From the NCBI GenBank assembly GCA_964594075.1, contig CAZQKW010000013.1, positions 11,264-75,263 on the forward strand: a DNA stretch of 64,000 bases. The letters run 5' to 3'. The notes below the pieces were generated by a model. That model searched no databases. It worked only from the letters and a program-made list of their open reading frames with translations, and was not told where the DNA came from. Position 1 is the stretch's first letter. Every line of letters begins with the position of its first letter. This stretch comes from CAZQKW01 sp964594075. Its GTDB lineage: Bacteria; Desulfobacterota; WTBG01; CAIYCZ01. The translations under genes were made by a program, and so were the position numbers. Shown here piece after piece: positions 51,801-61,236 of this stretch.

Positions 51801-53183
51801 ATGTCCCAGCAGGACACCATTGTTGCCATTGCCACGCCGGTCGGCAGAGGCGGAATCGGCATAATTAAACTCAGCGGTCCCGATGCACTGCGCATGGTCG
51901 CCCCGCTCTTCCGCTGCCGCTCGTTTGACCCGGCATCCCCGCGCCCGCGCCATCTGTATTACGGCGTTATTGTTGATCCCCGTGATGCGCATATCCTTGA
52001 TGAAGTGCTTCTGTGCTTCATGCCCGCGCCGCGCACCTACACCGGCGAAGACGTGGTTGAAATCAATTGCCACAGCGGCCAGGTCATTTTGCAGCAGATC
52101 CTCGCCCTCGTGCTGCACAACGGCGCACGCCTTGCCGAACCGGGCGAATTTACCAAACGGGCATTTCTTAACGGCCGTATCGATCTGACCCAAGCTGAAG
52201 CAGTCATTGACCTGATTGAGGCAAAAACCGAAGCAGCTCTGAAAATTGCGTCGCGCCAGCTTCACGGCAGCCTGTCTGAAAAGCTGCGCGCGGTGCAGGA
52301 CGCCCTGCTGGACATAACGGCGCGCGTTGAAACCGCCATTGATTTTCCGGAAGACGAGCCTGAATTATACGAACCAGCGGCCGCCGCGCAGATGCTGTCC
52401 CGCGCCGGTGCCGATCTGGAACGGCTGGGCGCCACGTATCAGGAAGGCCGGCTCTATCGCCTCGGCGTGAACACCATTATTGTGGGCAAGCCCAATGTCG
52501 GCAAATCAAGCCTGCTGAACGCGCTGCTGGGAGAGACGCGGGCGCTGGTGACGCCGTTTCCCGGCACCACCAGAGACGGCATCCAGGAGACCATCAGTAT
52601 TCGGGGCATACCCGTTGTCATCCAGGATTCGGCCGGCATCCATGAAGGGCAGGATGAAATTGACAAACTGGGTATTGATTTCGCGCGCGCCAGACTTGCC
52701 GCGGCGGAACTGGTGCTGCTGGTGCTTGACGGCAGCGCGCCGCTCGATGAACGGGATCAGGCCATTGTTGAAGAACTGGGCGGCAAAACCGTTATAACCA
52801 TTATCAATAAATCCGATCTGCCCCGGCGCTTGAGCGTTGATGATGTGCGCCTACTGGGACAGGCCGGCCCAGTGGCGCTGGTTTCAGCCCTTTTTCGGCA
52901 AGGGCTTGATGAGCTCCGGCAGATGATCTACGATACGGTGCTGCAGTTCCCCCATGACAGCGCGGCAGACGTGCTGATTACCAGTGCGCGCCAGAAGGAT
53001 GCGCTTGACCGCACCATTGCGGCGCTGCACAATGCCCGTCTGGCGGCGCAGAATCATCTCTCGCCTGAGCTGGTGGCTGTTGATCTGCGGGCGGCGCTGG
53101 ACGCGCTGGGAGAAATAACGGGCAAGACCACCACTGAAGATATTTTAGAGCGGATTTTTTCTTCCTTCTGCATCGGCAAATAA
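51801..53183 (+). CDS. mnmE: tRNA modification GTPase MnmE
   Basis: 460 residues from ATG 51801 (an upstream ATG at 51735 lies within jag and is rejected). N-terminal folate-binding domain (DTIVAIATPVGRGGIGIIKLSG), G domain with IVGKPNVGKSSLLNALLGETRALVTPFPGTTRD, and C-terminal FCIGK with the catalytic Cys. Acts with MnmG to build cmnm5U34 in tRNA; mnmG is not in the window. Confidence 0.97.
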   Translation: MSQQDTIVAIATPVGRGGIGIIKLSGPDALRMVAPLFRCRSFDPASPRPRHLYYGVIVDPRDAHILDEVLLCFMPAPRTYTGEDVVEINCHSGQVILQQILALVLHNGARLAEPGEFTKRAFLNGRIDLTQAEAVIDLIEAKTEAALKIASRQLHGSLSEKLRAVQDALLDITARVETAIDFPEDEPELYEPAAAAQMLSRAGADLERLGATYQEGRLYRLGVNTIIVGKPNVGKSSLLNALLGETRALVTPFPGTTRDGIQETISIRGIPVVIQDSAGIHEGQDEIDKLGIDFARARLAAAELVLLVLDGSAPLDERDQAIVEELGGKTVITIINKSDLPRRLSVDDVRLLGQAGPVALVSALFRQGLDELRQMIYDTVLQFPHDSAADVLITSARQKDALDRTIAALHNARLAAQNHLSPELVAVDLRAALDALGEITGKTTTEDILERIFSSFCIGK

Positions 53184-53206
53184 GGCCGGCGGCGGGAACT
53201 TTGAAG

Positions 53207-53671
53207 TCACTTTCGTTTTAAATCCAACAGCAGCGCTTCTTCGTCGCAATCAGGAAACTTGACACACTTGAGACAATCAGACCACACTTTGTGCGGCAGC
53301 AGCGCTTTGTCAACCTTTTTAAAACCAAATTTCCGGAAAAACCGCGCCGCATAGGTTAGCACAAATATCTGATCCACCTCAAGCTGGCGCGCTTCCTCAA
53401 GGCATGCCCGCACCAGCTCGTGGCCGATGCCTTTTCCCTGATGCGCCTTGAGCACGGCAAGTGAACGAATTTCGGCAATTTTATCCCAGCAAATATGCAT
53501 GGCGCAGGTGCCGAGAAGCGCGCCCTCCTCTGGATCAACATACACCACAAAATCCCGCAGTTGATCATACAGCTCGCTTAACGAACGCGGCAGCAACGCT
53601 CCCCGCTCAGAATACGCAGACAGCAGTTTATGAATTTTTTTCACATCACCAATACGCGCCTTCCGTATCAT
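53207..53671 (-). CDS. GNAT acetyltransferase, short ArgA-like
   Basis: 154 residues from ATG 53671, with GGAGGGG 5 nt upstream. An in-frame ATG further upstream would start inside the homopurine tract (MKDEGGKDGG...) and is rejected. Acetyl-CoA motif LAVLKAHQGKGIGHELVRACLEEA is clear, and IRKARIGDVKKIHKLLSAYSERGALLPRSLSELYDQLRDF is the opening of the short N-acetylglutamate synthase-like family. Arginine biosynthesis is a plausible but not proven role. Confidence 0.88.
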   Translation of the reverse strand: MIRKARIGDVKKIHKLLSAYSERGALLPRSLSELYDQLRDFVVYVDPEEGALLGTCAMHICWDKIAEIRSLAVLKAHQGKGIGHELVRACLEEARQLEVDQIFVLTYAARFFRKFGFKKVDKALLPHKVWSDCLKCVKFPDCDEEALLLDLKRK

Positions 53672-53830
53672 CTCCGCCCCTCCATCCTTTCCTCCTTCAT
53701 CCTTCATCCTTCATCCTTCCGCCTTTCGCCTTCCCCCTTCATCCTTCCTCCTTCATCCTTTTCCCTTCCCCCCTCCTCCTTCATCCTTCATCCTTTTTCC
53801 TTCCCCCTTCCTCCTTTCGCCTTCCTTCCC
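53671..53830. repeat. 160-bp homopyrimidine/homopurine tract with TTCATCC units
   Basis: The plus strand is almost entirely C/T, with seven TTCATCC units in three clusters (minus-strand GGATGAA). It lies between recN and the acetyltransferase; recN's last residues and a spurious extension of the acetyltransferase (KDEGGK...) are encoded in it. Such purine tracts can form triplex DNA or slip during replication. Confidence 0.75.
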
Positions 53831-55525
53831 AGCTCTCGCCAGTAGTTCCTGCGCATGCGCCCGGGTCTTTTCCGTCACCTCTTTGCCGGCCAGCATGCGG
53901 GTGATTTCGTCAACGCGCTCTTCAGCGTCAAGCAGCTTTACCGTGGTTACGGTTCGTCCCGCCTGTTCGCTCTTGCGCACGCTGTAATGGGCGGTGCCAA
54001 AACAGGCAATCTGCGGCAGGTGCGTTATGCACAGCACCTGGTGGTTCTGCGCTATCTCCCGCAGTTTTTCGCCCACCGCCTCGGCAACTGCGCCGCCGAT
54101 GCCGGCATCCACTTCATCAAACAACAGCGTTGCCACCCGGTAATTGCGCGCCAGGATTTTCTTGATGGCAAGCACAATGCGCGACAGCTCGCCTCCTGAT
54201 GCAATCCGCGACAGCGGGCGCGCTTCTTCGCCCACATTGGGGGAAATATAAAATTCCGCTCGGTCCATTCCCCGCGCATCAAGCCCGGCCACCGCGCAGG
54301 CAGGATCATGAGCAGATGGTTGTGGCGCCTTCTGGAATACCGTTGAGAACGTGGTTTTTTTCATCCCGATGGTGGCGAGTTCTTCTTCTATGCTTTTTTT
54401 AAGCCGCGCGGCTGCCTGCTGCCGTTTCGCCGACAGCTCTTCGGCCAGAGTCCAGAGCCTTCGGGCGTCCGCCGCGAGTTCCTGCGTCAGCGTCTCAATA
54501 CGCTGCGCGGCGCCGGTTAGGTCGTTCAGCTCCTGCTCAATCTCCTGGCGGTAGCTTAAAAGCTCTTCGACAGATTTCCCGTATTTTTTCTTCAGCCGCA
54601 GCAGTTCATTAAGCCGGTTTTCAACCTGTTCCAGCCGGCTGCTGTCGGTGGGAAGTTTTTCGGCGTACGCGCGCAGCGACCAGGCGACATCCTCAAGGCT
54701 GATAACGGCGGAATTGACCTGTTCGCTCTGGCTGCGCAGTGCCGGATCAATGGCTGCCGCATCGTGCAGAATGCTGATAATTTTCTTGAGCGTTCCCAGC
54801 ACAGAATCATCGGCTTCATACAGGCTGGCATAGGCGCCGTAGGTGCGTTCGTAGAGTTTTGCAGCGTTGGCGAGAATCGCGCGTTCCTGCAGCAGCGTGC
54901 CATCCTCGCCGGCGGAAAGCTGCGCGTGGTCTAATTCGTCACGCTGAAACACCAGCAGCTCCCGACGCTGTTCTTTGTGCTGTTCGCGTTGCTTCAGGTC
55001 TGCAAGCTCTCTGAGCTTAGCGCTATATGCCGCCCAGTGCTGCTGATAGGTGTCCCGCAGCTCCTGCACGCCGCCGTAGTAATCAAGGATGTCCAGATGG
55101 TTGTCCGTCTGCAGCAGAAGCTGCTGGGAATACTGCCCGGAAATATCAATCAGCCGCCCGCCAAGCTGCGCCAGCATTTGCATGGTTGCCAGCCGCTCAT
55201 TGATGACGATTTTATTCTTGCCGCTGCGCGACAGCACCCGCCTGACGATAATCTGCCCGTCATCGTCGGCGATGTCCCACGCGCGCAGAACATTTTTTAT
55301 CCCGGGGCTTTCCGCGAGGTCAAACGCCGCCTCAACCAGCGCTTCATCCTGGCCGCTGCGAATCAGGTCGGCTGAGGCCCGGCCACCCAGCAGCAGGTTT
55401 AGAGCGCCCACCAGAATGGATTTGCCGGCGCCGGTTTCGCCGGAAATGATGTTCAGACCGCCCTGCAACGAAAGCTGCAGCGAATCTATAAGGGCAAAGT
55501 TTTTGATGTGCAGATACTGCAGCAT
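53753..55525 (-). CDS. recN: DNA repair protein RecN
   Basis: 590 residues from ATG 55525; an earlier ATG (55573) overlaps nadK. SMC-like ATPase: MLQYLHIKNFALIDSLQLSL, Walker A GETGAGKSILVGAL, coiled-coil arms (about 150-370), signature/Walker B SRIASGGELSRIVLAIK and ATLLFDEVDAGIGGAVAEAVG. The normal protein ends near ELLARAGK; the final 23 or so residues (GERRKGEGKRMKDEGG...) are encoded by the purine tract and probably not part of the ancestral protein. Confidence 0.95.
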   Translation of the reverse strand: MLQYLHIKNFALIDSLQLSLQGGLNIISGETGAGKSILVGALNLLLGGRASADLIRSGQDEALVEAAFDLAESPGIKNVLRAWDIADDDGQIIVRRVLSRSGKNKIVINERLATMQMLAQLGGRLIDISGQYSQQLLLQTDNHLDILDYYGGVQELRDTYQQHWAAYSAKLRELADLKQREQHKEQRRELLVFQRDELDHAQLSAGEDGTLLQERAILANAAKLYERTYGAYASLYEADDSVLGTLKKIISILHDAAAIDPALRSQSEQVNSAVISLEDVAWSLRAYAEKLPTDSSRLEQVENRLNELLRLKKKYGKSVEELLSYRQEIEQELNDLTGAAQRIETLTQELAADARRLWTLAEELSAKRQQAAARLKKSIEEELATIGMKKTTFSTVFQKAPQPSAHDPACAVAGLDARGMDRAEFYISPNVGEEARPLSRIASGGELSRIVLAIKKILARNYRVATLLFDEVDAGIGGAVAEAVGEKLREIAQNHQVLCITHLPQIACFGTAHYSVRKSEQAGRTVTTVKLLDAEERVDEITRMLAGKEVTEKTRAHAQELLARAGKEGERRKGEGKRMKDEGGGGKGKG

Positions 55526-55532
55526 GGCGCAG

Positions 55533-56387
55533 CTATCGTTCTCCCCAGCGCAACTTTTCCTTGAGCACTTCAAAATAATCGCAGAATGGCGATTTTACCA
55601 ACTGCAAGGTGGTGTCTGCCTTTTGCACTACCACAGAATCCTCTGCCTGCAATCGTATGCCGATTTGGCCGTCCATAGTGAGAAACACATCTTCATGTTC
55701 GGATATCAGCCGCACTTCGATCAGGCTGTTCTCAGGCAGAATGATCGGACGGTTCGTCAGCGTATGCGGACAAATAGGGGTGATGGAGAGACAGCGCAGC
55801 GAAGGATAAATAATCGGACCGCCCGCAGAAAGCGAGTAAGCGGTTGATCCCGTCGGGGTGCAGATAATCAGTCCGTCTGCCTTAAAGGTATTAAGATACT
55901 GGCCGTTAACCCGCGTCTCAAGATCAATGATGCGCGCCATAGCGCCTTTGTTGATGACCACGTCGTTGAGCACCCGATACTCGTCGCGGCGCGCTTGCGC
56001 CTGCAACAACGCCACCGTAAGCATCATCCGGCTGTCAACGGTAAAGTCACCTGCTTTGATTTTTTCCAGCAGCGAGAAAACTTCGTCAGCCCGAATTTCG
56101 GTCAGAAAACCCAGTCCGCCCAGATTGACCGGAACAATCAGGGTTTTTTCAATGCCCGGCAGCCGCGCTGCGCTAAGCAGTGTCCCGTCGCCGCCCAACA
56201 CCACCACGGTTTCTGCCGATGCGGCAATGGCATCCTGATTGACAAACTCGATCCCGGGCCCCTGCAGCGCGGGGGCCGGCTCCGTAAATACCGTTATCCC
56301 CTGTTCGGAACACCAGGAGCATATTTTTTGCGCCAGCACCTGTGCCTCGCAGCGGCCTTTTTTAATGATAATGCCGATGGTCTTCAT
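55533..56387 (-). CDS. nadK: NAD kinase
   Basis: 284 residues from ATG 56387 (MKTIGIIIKK); an ATG six codons upstream is possible. GGDGT motif in VVVLGGDGTLLSAAR, NLGGLGFLTE, and the conserved VINKGAMARIIDLETRVNGQYLNTFKADGLIICTPTGSTAYSLSAGGPII. Phosphorylates NAD to NADP. recN follows 7 nt downstream on the minus strand, a common nadK-recN pairing. Confidence 0.96.
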   Translation of the reverse strand: MKTIGIIIKKGRCEAQVLAQKICSWCSEQGITVFTEPAPALQGPGIEFVNQDAIAASAETVVVLGGDGTLLSAARLPGIEKTLIVPVNLGGLGFLTEIRADEVFSLLEKIKAGDFTVDSRMMLTVALLQAQARRDEYRVLNDVVINKGAMARIIDLETRVNGQYLNTFKADGLIICTPTGSTAYSLSAGGPIIYPSLRCLSITPICPHTLTNRPIILPENSLIEVRLISEHEDVFLTMDGQIGIRLQAEDSVVVQKADTTLQLVKSPFCDYFEVLKEKLRWGER

Positions 56388-56584
56388 ATTGTGGGGGTAT
56401 GGCATTCGGGGTTAAGGGGTCAGTAGAACAATTTGTAGAATTTTTAACATGATTGCCGTCCCGCTGTCCAATATAAAAATCATCATATGGTGTGTCATAG
56501 ATTCATAAAATTTCATTTGCCTTTTTATAAATTATTTTATAGACAATTACTGTTTGCTAACCGCAATAACCAATCTCCATCAGC

Positions 56585-57553
56585 ATGGGTCGGGGGAATG
56601 CTGTGCGCAATCACTTCACCTTTGCACAATTCCAGTTTGAACTCGAAACCGTTGAACCGCTGCAGCTTCCGGCATACAAGGGTTCTACGCTGCGGGGGGC
56701 ATTTGGGCATGCGTTCAAAAAAGTAGTGTGCGCGCTTCGCACCAAAACGTGTGGCGAGTGCCTGTTAAACGAACGCTGTGTCTATTCCTATATCTTTGAA
56801 ACTCCTTCGCCGTCAACCGGCCCGAACCACGAACAATTCAAAACTGCGCCCCACCCGTTTGTCATTCTGCCGCCTCTTGACAAGAAAACCCGTTATGCAC
56901 CCGGCGAAACGATTTCGTTCACCCTCACCTTGATTGGCAAGGCATTGGAATATTTGCCGTATTTCATTTATACGTTTCACGAGCTGGGAGAGAGCGGCAT
57001 GGGCAGAGCGCGCGGCAAGTTTAGGCTGAAACGGGTTCTGCGGATTAACGGCGCAGAACACCGACTGGTGTATGACGGCGAGGGTAAAATCCTGAAACAA
57101 GCCTATGAACCGGTATCCTGGCAAACGGTTATAGAAAAACGCCCCTGCACTGGTTCTGCCGTAACCCTGCGTTTTCTCACTCCCGTCCGCATCAGGCTCA
57201 AGGACGATCTGGTGCTTGACCTTGATTTCCCCATCTTTTTTAAAAGTCTTGCGCGGCGCATTGAAGCGCTCTCAGCGTTTCACTGTGGGAACACCTCAGA
57301 TAGCACCATAAAAGATCTCATCCAGAAATCTGCTGATATACACACGCAACAGCGCGCGCTTACCTGGTATGACTGGGAGCGCTACTCAAACCGGCAGGAA
57401 ACCAAAATGAAGTTGGGCGGCTTTGTGGGTGACATTACCTTTGCAGGAGACCTCGGGCCGTTCATGCCCTACATGCTGCTGGGGGAATATATTCACGTCG
57501 GCAAAGGCACAAGCTTTGGGCTGGGGAAGTATGAGATACACCAACAAAATTAA
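56585..57553 (+). CDS. cas6: CRISPR-associated endoribonuclease Cas6
   Basis: 322 residues from ATG 56585; a GTG at 56603 preceded by GGGGGAA is an alternative start. It has the Cas6/RAMP layout of the PF10040 type: KGSTLRGAFGHAFKK near 32-46, a Cys motif (C49, C56, C59, C65) in VVCALRTKTCGECLLNERCVYSY, LTPVRIRLKDDLVLDLDFPIFFKSLARRI, and the C-terminal Gly-rich loop GKGTSFGLGKYEI. Cleaves the pre-crRNA within repeats. First gene of the type III-A operon. Codon use looks more GC-rich than in the csm genes. Confidence 0.85.
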   Translation: MGRGNAVRNHFTFAQFQFELETVEPLQLPAYKGSTLRGAFGHAFKKVVCALRTKTCGECLLNERCVYSYIFETPSPSTGPNHEQFKTAPHPFVILPPLDKKTRYAPGETISFTLTLIGKALEYLPYFIYTFHELGESGMGRARGKFRLKRVLRINGAEHRLVYDGEGKILKQAYEPVSWQTVIEKRPCTGSAVTLRFLTPVRIRLKDDLVLDLDFPIFFKSLARRIEALSAFHCGNTSDSTIKDLIQKSADIHTQQRALTWYDWERYSNRQETKMKLGGFVGDITFAGDLGPFMPYMLLGEYIHVGKGTSFGLGKYEIHQQN

Positions 57554-57584
57554 TAGGTTATAAATAAAGTTTAGGGAGTAAACA

Positions 57585-60089
57585 ATGAATGAAAAGGAAG
57601 CCATAGTATTAGGAGCACTTTTACATGACATAGGCAAATTTGCGCAGCGGGCGAATGTCAATTGCAAATATAAAAACGATGAATCAGAAATGCAACGTAT
57701 TTGTCCATTCTTTAAGGAGCGCAGTTCATATTCACATAAACACGTTTTATGGACTAGTAGTTTTCTTGAGGATTATTCACAGTGGCTACCTGATCCTTTG
57801 TCGGGGCAACAAAATCCTGAAGACAATTACTTCAATTTTGCCAGGCAGCACCATAAACCAAACACTCCTTTACAATGGCTCGTTACAGAAGCAGACCGAC
57901 TGTCATCAGGCATGGATCGTAAAGAGAGAGACATTGATGATGAAATATTCGGTAGAGACGCATACAAAAACACGCCCTTAAAATCAATCTTTGAAGAAAT
58001 AACCCTTGGTAATCATCAGGATCGCAATAAGTTCGTTTATCCTCTAAGCAAGCTTTCAGCGACGAATAACGATTTCCCGAGAGCAAAGGACGCGAATTCT
58101 GAAGGCCTTATTGGAAAATATCAGTCTCTTTGGAAAGGATTTGAAGCAGGCGTTAAGAACTTACCACGACACGATTTCATTATGTTTTACAATGCCCTCT
58201 TGTCGCTACTTGAACAATGTACATGGGCAATACCATCTTCAACCGTTGATCAGCCGGATATTTCCCTCTATGACCACAGCATTACCACGGCTGCCATAGC
58301 AGCAGCTCTTTATCAATACCATGTCGCATACAACAATCTGTCGGTGGATTCTGTAAGAGATAAAATAACAACAAAATTTATTCTGGTCAGCGGTGATTTG
58401 AGCGGCATTCAATCATACATATTCAATCTAACCCGGAGCAATGTGCACGGCGTAAGCAAAATACTGCGTGCAAGGTCTTTTTATGTGGGGTTACTTGCTG
58501 ATCTATGGAGTCACGAAATCATAGAGCGGCTGAAGTTATTTTCGGTAAACAAAATTATTAGTGCAGGTGGTCACTTTGTCATACTTGCTCCCAATACCCA
58601 TGGTGTGGTGCAGGTGCTGACACAGATTAAAAAAGAGATTGACAAATTTTTTCTGAACCACTTCAACGGCGAACTTGTTTTAAATCTCAATTGGGATACA
58701 ACCCTCTGTGGCGCTGATTTTCAACAGGAGAAGTTTCCAACGGTCATTGGCAATATCGTCGCTTCCCTTGAAAAGGCAAAACTGCAAAAGCTGGACACAG
58801 TCCTCGACAGTCCGGAGAGTTTTGTTATGAGAAGGGATTATGAAAACTTTGATCCTGATCAGGGGCTTTGCAGTATATGTGGCACTAACCCGGCAAACCG
58901 GCAGACGCATTTGCTTGATGAGAATGAAGCAGCGAGCACCATCTGCTCCATGTGCGACTTGCAAATACAGCTTGGCGGATACCTTCCGGATACAAAATAC
59001 ATTGGTTACGCGCGTACCAAAACAGGGGCAGACCGCGAAATTCCTGTTATTGACGATAGGTTTTTTGTTTCCTTTTTGCGAGGAACGGCAGAGATTAAAG
59101 ACAATAAATATTTTCTTTTAGAATCAATTGAAGATGATGGTGAATTCCCACGCTATACTCGAAGATATCTTGCCAATTATATTCCCAAGTTCAGTTCGGA
59201 AGACATTTCAGATCTCGCATTAAAAAACTATCCGGAGACAGTCCGACCCGGTGCGCCAAAGACTTTTGACTGCATCGCCCTCGCTGCGCAGAGCATTGAT
59301 GAAAAACAAAAACCCAAAGGACGGGCAATGCTTGGGGTGCTCAAGGCAGACGTGGACCGGTTGGGTATGATATTCGGAGTGGGTTTAACAAACAATATTT
59401 CAGTGTCCCGCTACACGTTTTTAAGCAGAATGATGAATCTGTACTTCTGCGGCTATCTCCAAAATGTGCTCAAACATGATAGCAATTATCGTGACATTTA
59501 TACGGTTTACGCAGGTGGCGACGACCTCTTTCTAATAGGGCCCTGGACGCAAATTGTGTCTTTTGCCAAACAGATTCATGACTCATTCCGCGCCTATACC
59601 TGCCATAACCAAGACATCACCATCTCTGCGGGTATCAACTTTATCAGACCTCGTTATCCTATAAACCGGGCTGCAGAGATTGCTGACCGATTCCTTGACC
59701 AAGCAAAGGAAGCTGGGCGTGACCGGATCAGGTTTTTCAACACCACCATCCCGTGGAGTGAGTTTGACAAGTATATCAACTTTGGAAAATATCTTGATGA
59801 AAAAATCAACGACAAAAAATCATCCATAACTGACTCATTTGTCTATCGTCTTCTGGTGTATCATAAAATGGCGCTTGCGGCTGAAACAGATGTAAGAAAT
59901 CTGAAATATCACGCCCTGTTTAATTACGATATGGGCAGAAACATTCTCAAGAAAGACTCTGCAGGCGCTATTCTCAATCCTGATGAGATTGAAAAACTTC
60001 AGGAGATTGTTGAGTTATCCTCACCGCTTATAAAGGGCCTTAAAATACCTATAAGCTATGCAATGTATAAAAACAGGAGGCAAGTATGA
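57585..60089 (+). CDS. cas10: Cas10/Csm1, type III-A signature protein
   Basis: 834 residues; GGGAG precedes the ATG. HD domain at the N-terminus (GALLHDIGKFAQR, His14-Asp15), which cuts ssDNA in homologues. A zinc ribbon lies at about 429-455 (CSICG...CSMC). The Palm2 cyclase motif YAGGDDLFLIG (Gly644-Gly645-Asp646-Asp647) is intact, so cyclic-oligoadenylate synthesis should be possible. Csm1 scaffold of the Csm effector. Confidence 0.96.
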   Translation: MNEKEAIVLGALLHDIGKFAQRANVNCKYKNDESEMQRICPFFKERSSYSHKHVLWTSSFLEDYSQWLPDPLSGQQNPEDNYFNFARQHHKPNTPLQWLVTEADRLSSGMDRKERDIDDEIFGRDAYKNTPLKSIFEEITLGNHQDRNKFVYPLSKLSATNNDFPRAKDANSEGLIGKYQSLWKGFEAGVKNLPRHDFIMFYNALLSLLEQCTWAIPSSTVDQPDISLYDHSITTAAIAAALYQYHVAYNNLSVDSVRDKITTKFILVSGDLSGIQSYIFNLTRSNVHGVSKILRARSFYVGLLADLWSHEIIERLKLFSVNKIISAGGHFVILAPNTHGVVQVLTQIKKEIDKFFLNHFNGELVLNLNWDTTLCGADFQQEKFPTVIGNIVASLEKAKLQKLDTVLDSPESFVMRRDYENFDPDQGLCSICGTNPANRQTHLLDENEAASTICSMCDLQIQLGGYLPDTKYIGYARTKTGADREIPVIDDRFFVSFLRGTAEIKDNKYFLLESIEDDGEFPRYTRRYLANYIPKFSSEDISDLALKNYPETVRPGAPKTFDCIALAAQSIDEKQKPKGRAMLGVLKADVDRLGMIFGVGLTNNISVSRYTFLSRMMNLYFCGYLQNVLKHDSNYRDIYTVYAGGDDLFLIGPWTQIVSFAKQIHDSFRAYTCHNQDITISAGINFIRPRYPINRAAEIADRFLDQAKEAGRDRIRFFNTTIPWSEFDKYINFGKYLDEKINDKKSSITDSFVYRLLVYHKMALAAETDVRNLKYHALFNYDMGRNILKKDSAGAILNPDEIEKLQEIVELSSPLIKGLKIPISYAMYKNRRQV

Positions 60090-60148
60090 AGTATTTAAAA
60101 TATGGCAGTTTGTGTATCAATACAGAAAGGAGGTTGAAACATGAGTAG
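60086..60148 (+). CDS. 20-aa ORF between cas10 and csm2
   Basis: ATG overlaps the cas10 stop (ATGA) and has AGGAGG 5 nt upstream, a perfect ribosome site. Encodes MKYLKYGSLC...RLKHE and ends at 60148, overlapping the csm2 start. Likely a coupling peptide; it may instead be spurious. Confidence 0.35.
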   Translation: MKYLKYGSLCINTERRLKHE

Positions 60149-60554
60149 CTATTATTATGAGGACAAAGAAAAGACCATTATCAAAAAGGAACTTCTAAAC
60201 GAGAAGGCACAGGAAATTGCTGAAAAATTTTTTAGTGTTGACTCAAAGGGTCACCAGCGAGAGGGATTGACATCGGCACAGTTGCGCAGATTCTACAATG
60301 AGGTTAAATCGTTGGAAAAACGACTCGTCCCCGGAAATTTTAAGACGCTTCTTCCCCTGATAAAGATGATTAAATCGAAGGTCGCATATGCGTCAAATCC
60401 GAGACGAAGCAGTAGGATAACACCTGAATTTCGCAAGTTTATTGATGAATGTATTGATAACATTCCTGAAGACGGTGAAAAAGATTTCAAAGCCTTCGCG
60501 CTACATTTTGAGGCAGTAGTTGGTTTTTACTATGGAAAGGGGGTAAAACAATGA
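60141..60554 (+). CDS. csm2: CRISPR type III-A small subunit Csm2
   Basis: 137 residues, AAAGGAGG upstream. Helical; contains LTSAQLRRFYNEVKSLEKRL and LLPLIKMIKSKVAYAS, the standard Csm2 pattern, and ends in an acidic-to-basic helix (DFKAFALHFEAVVGFYYG). Forms the belly of the Csm complex. Overlaps csm3 by 4 nt. Confidence 0.92.
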   Translation: MSSYYYEDKEKTIIKKELLNEKAQEIAEKFFSVDSKGHQREGLTSAQLRRFYNEVKSLEKRLVPGNFKTLLPLIKMIKSKVAYASNPRRSSRITPEFRKFIDECIDNIPEDGEKDFKAFALHFEAVVGFYYGKGVKQ

Positions 60555-61225
60555 AACTTCTTGGCTATAAGACTATTGAAGGCAAAATAATGGTTAAAAC
60601 AGGCTTGCACATAGGCGGAAGCTCAAACATCATTGAAATCGGGGGCATGGACAATCCGGTTATAAAAAATCCGCTCACCAATGAGCCGTATATTCCCGGA
60701 TCTTCCCTGAAGGGCAAAATGCGCTCTCTCACGGAATGGAAAACCAACAAGGTGGACGCAAAAGGTGATGTGCATACCTGCAAAAACGCAGATTGTATTG
60801 TATGCAGGCTTTTTGGCACCACTGCGAAGGACTTTACTGCAGGACCGACGCGCGTTATTGTCAGGGATGCGGAATTAACTCAAGAGTGGAAGGATAAAAT
60901 CTACCAGGAGGGCAAAACCCTTGTGGAAGAGAAATATGAAAATGCCTTAAACAGAATTACTGCTGTTGCAAATCCAAGACCTATGGAAAGAGTGTGTGCT
61001 GGAGTCGAATTTAAATTTGAAATCAACTACCGGATTTTTGACATTAATAACGACAATGGAAATACTGATAAAGAATATTTTAAGTATCTGCTTGATGCCC
61101 TGCGATATGTGCAGAACGATGCTTTGGGGGGATGCGGCAGTAGAGGTTGCGGTCAGATTGAGTTTAAGGACATCATGATTACCGACATTGATGGCAGCAA
61201 AGAGACTATGGCTGTCTTAGTCTAA
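60551..61225 (+). CDS. csm3: Csm3 backbone RAMP protein, target-RNA nuclease
   Basis: 224 residues. GSSNIIEIGGMDNPVIK carries Asp34, aligning with the Csm3 catalytic Asp that cuts target RNA every 6 nt. PYIPGSSLKGKMRSLTEW is the Gly-rich loop, followed by a zinc-type Cys cluster (HTCKNADCIVCRLFG). The C-terminus has GGCGSRGCGQIEF. The nuclease motif is intact, so target-RNA cleavage is expected. Confidence 0.95.
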   Translation: MKLLGYKTIEGKIMVKTGLHIGGSSNIIEIGGMDNPVIKNPLTNEPYIPGSSLKGKMRSLTEWKTNKVDAKGDVHTCKNADCIVCRLFGTTAKDFTAGPTRVIVRDAELTQEWKDKIYQEGKTLVEEKYENALNRITAVANPRPMERVCAGVEFKFEINYRIFDINNDNGNTDKEYFKYLLDALRYVQNDALGGCGSRGCGQIEFKDIMITDIDGSKETMAVLV

Positions 61226-61236
61226 TGGGAGCCAAG

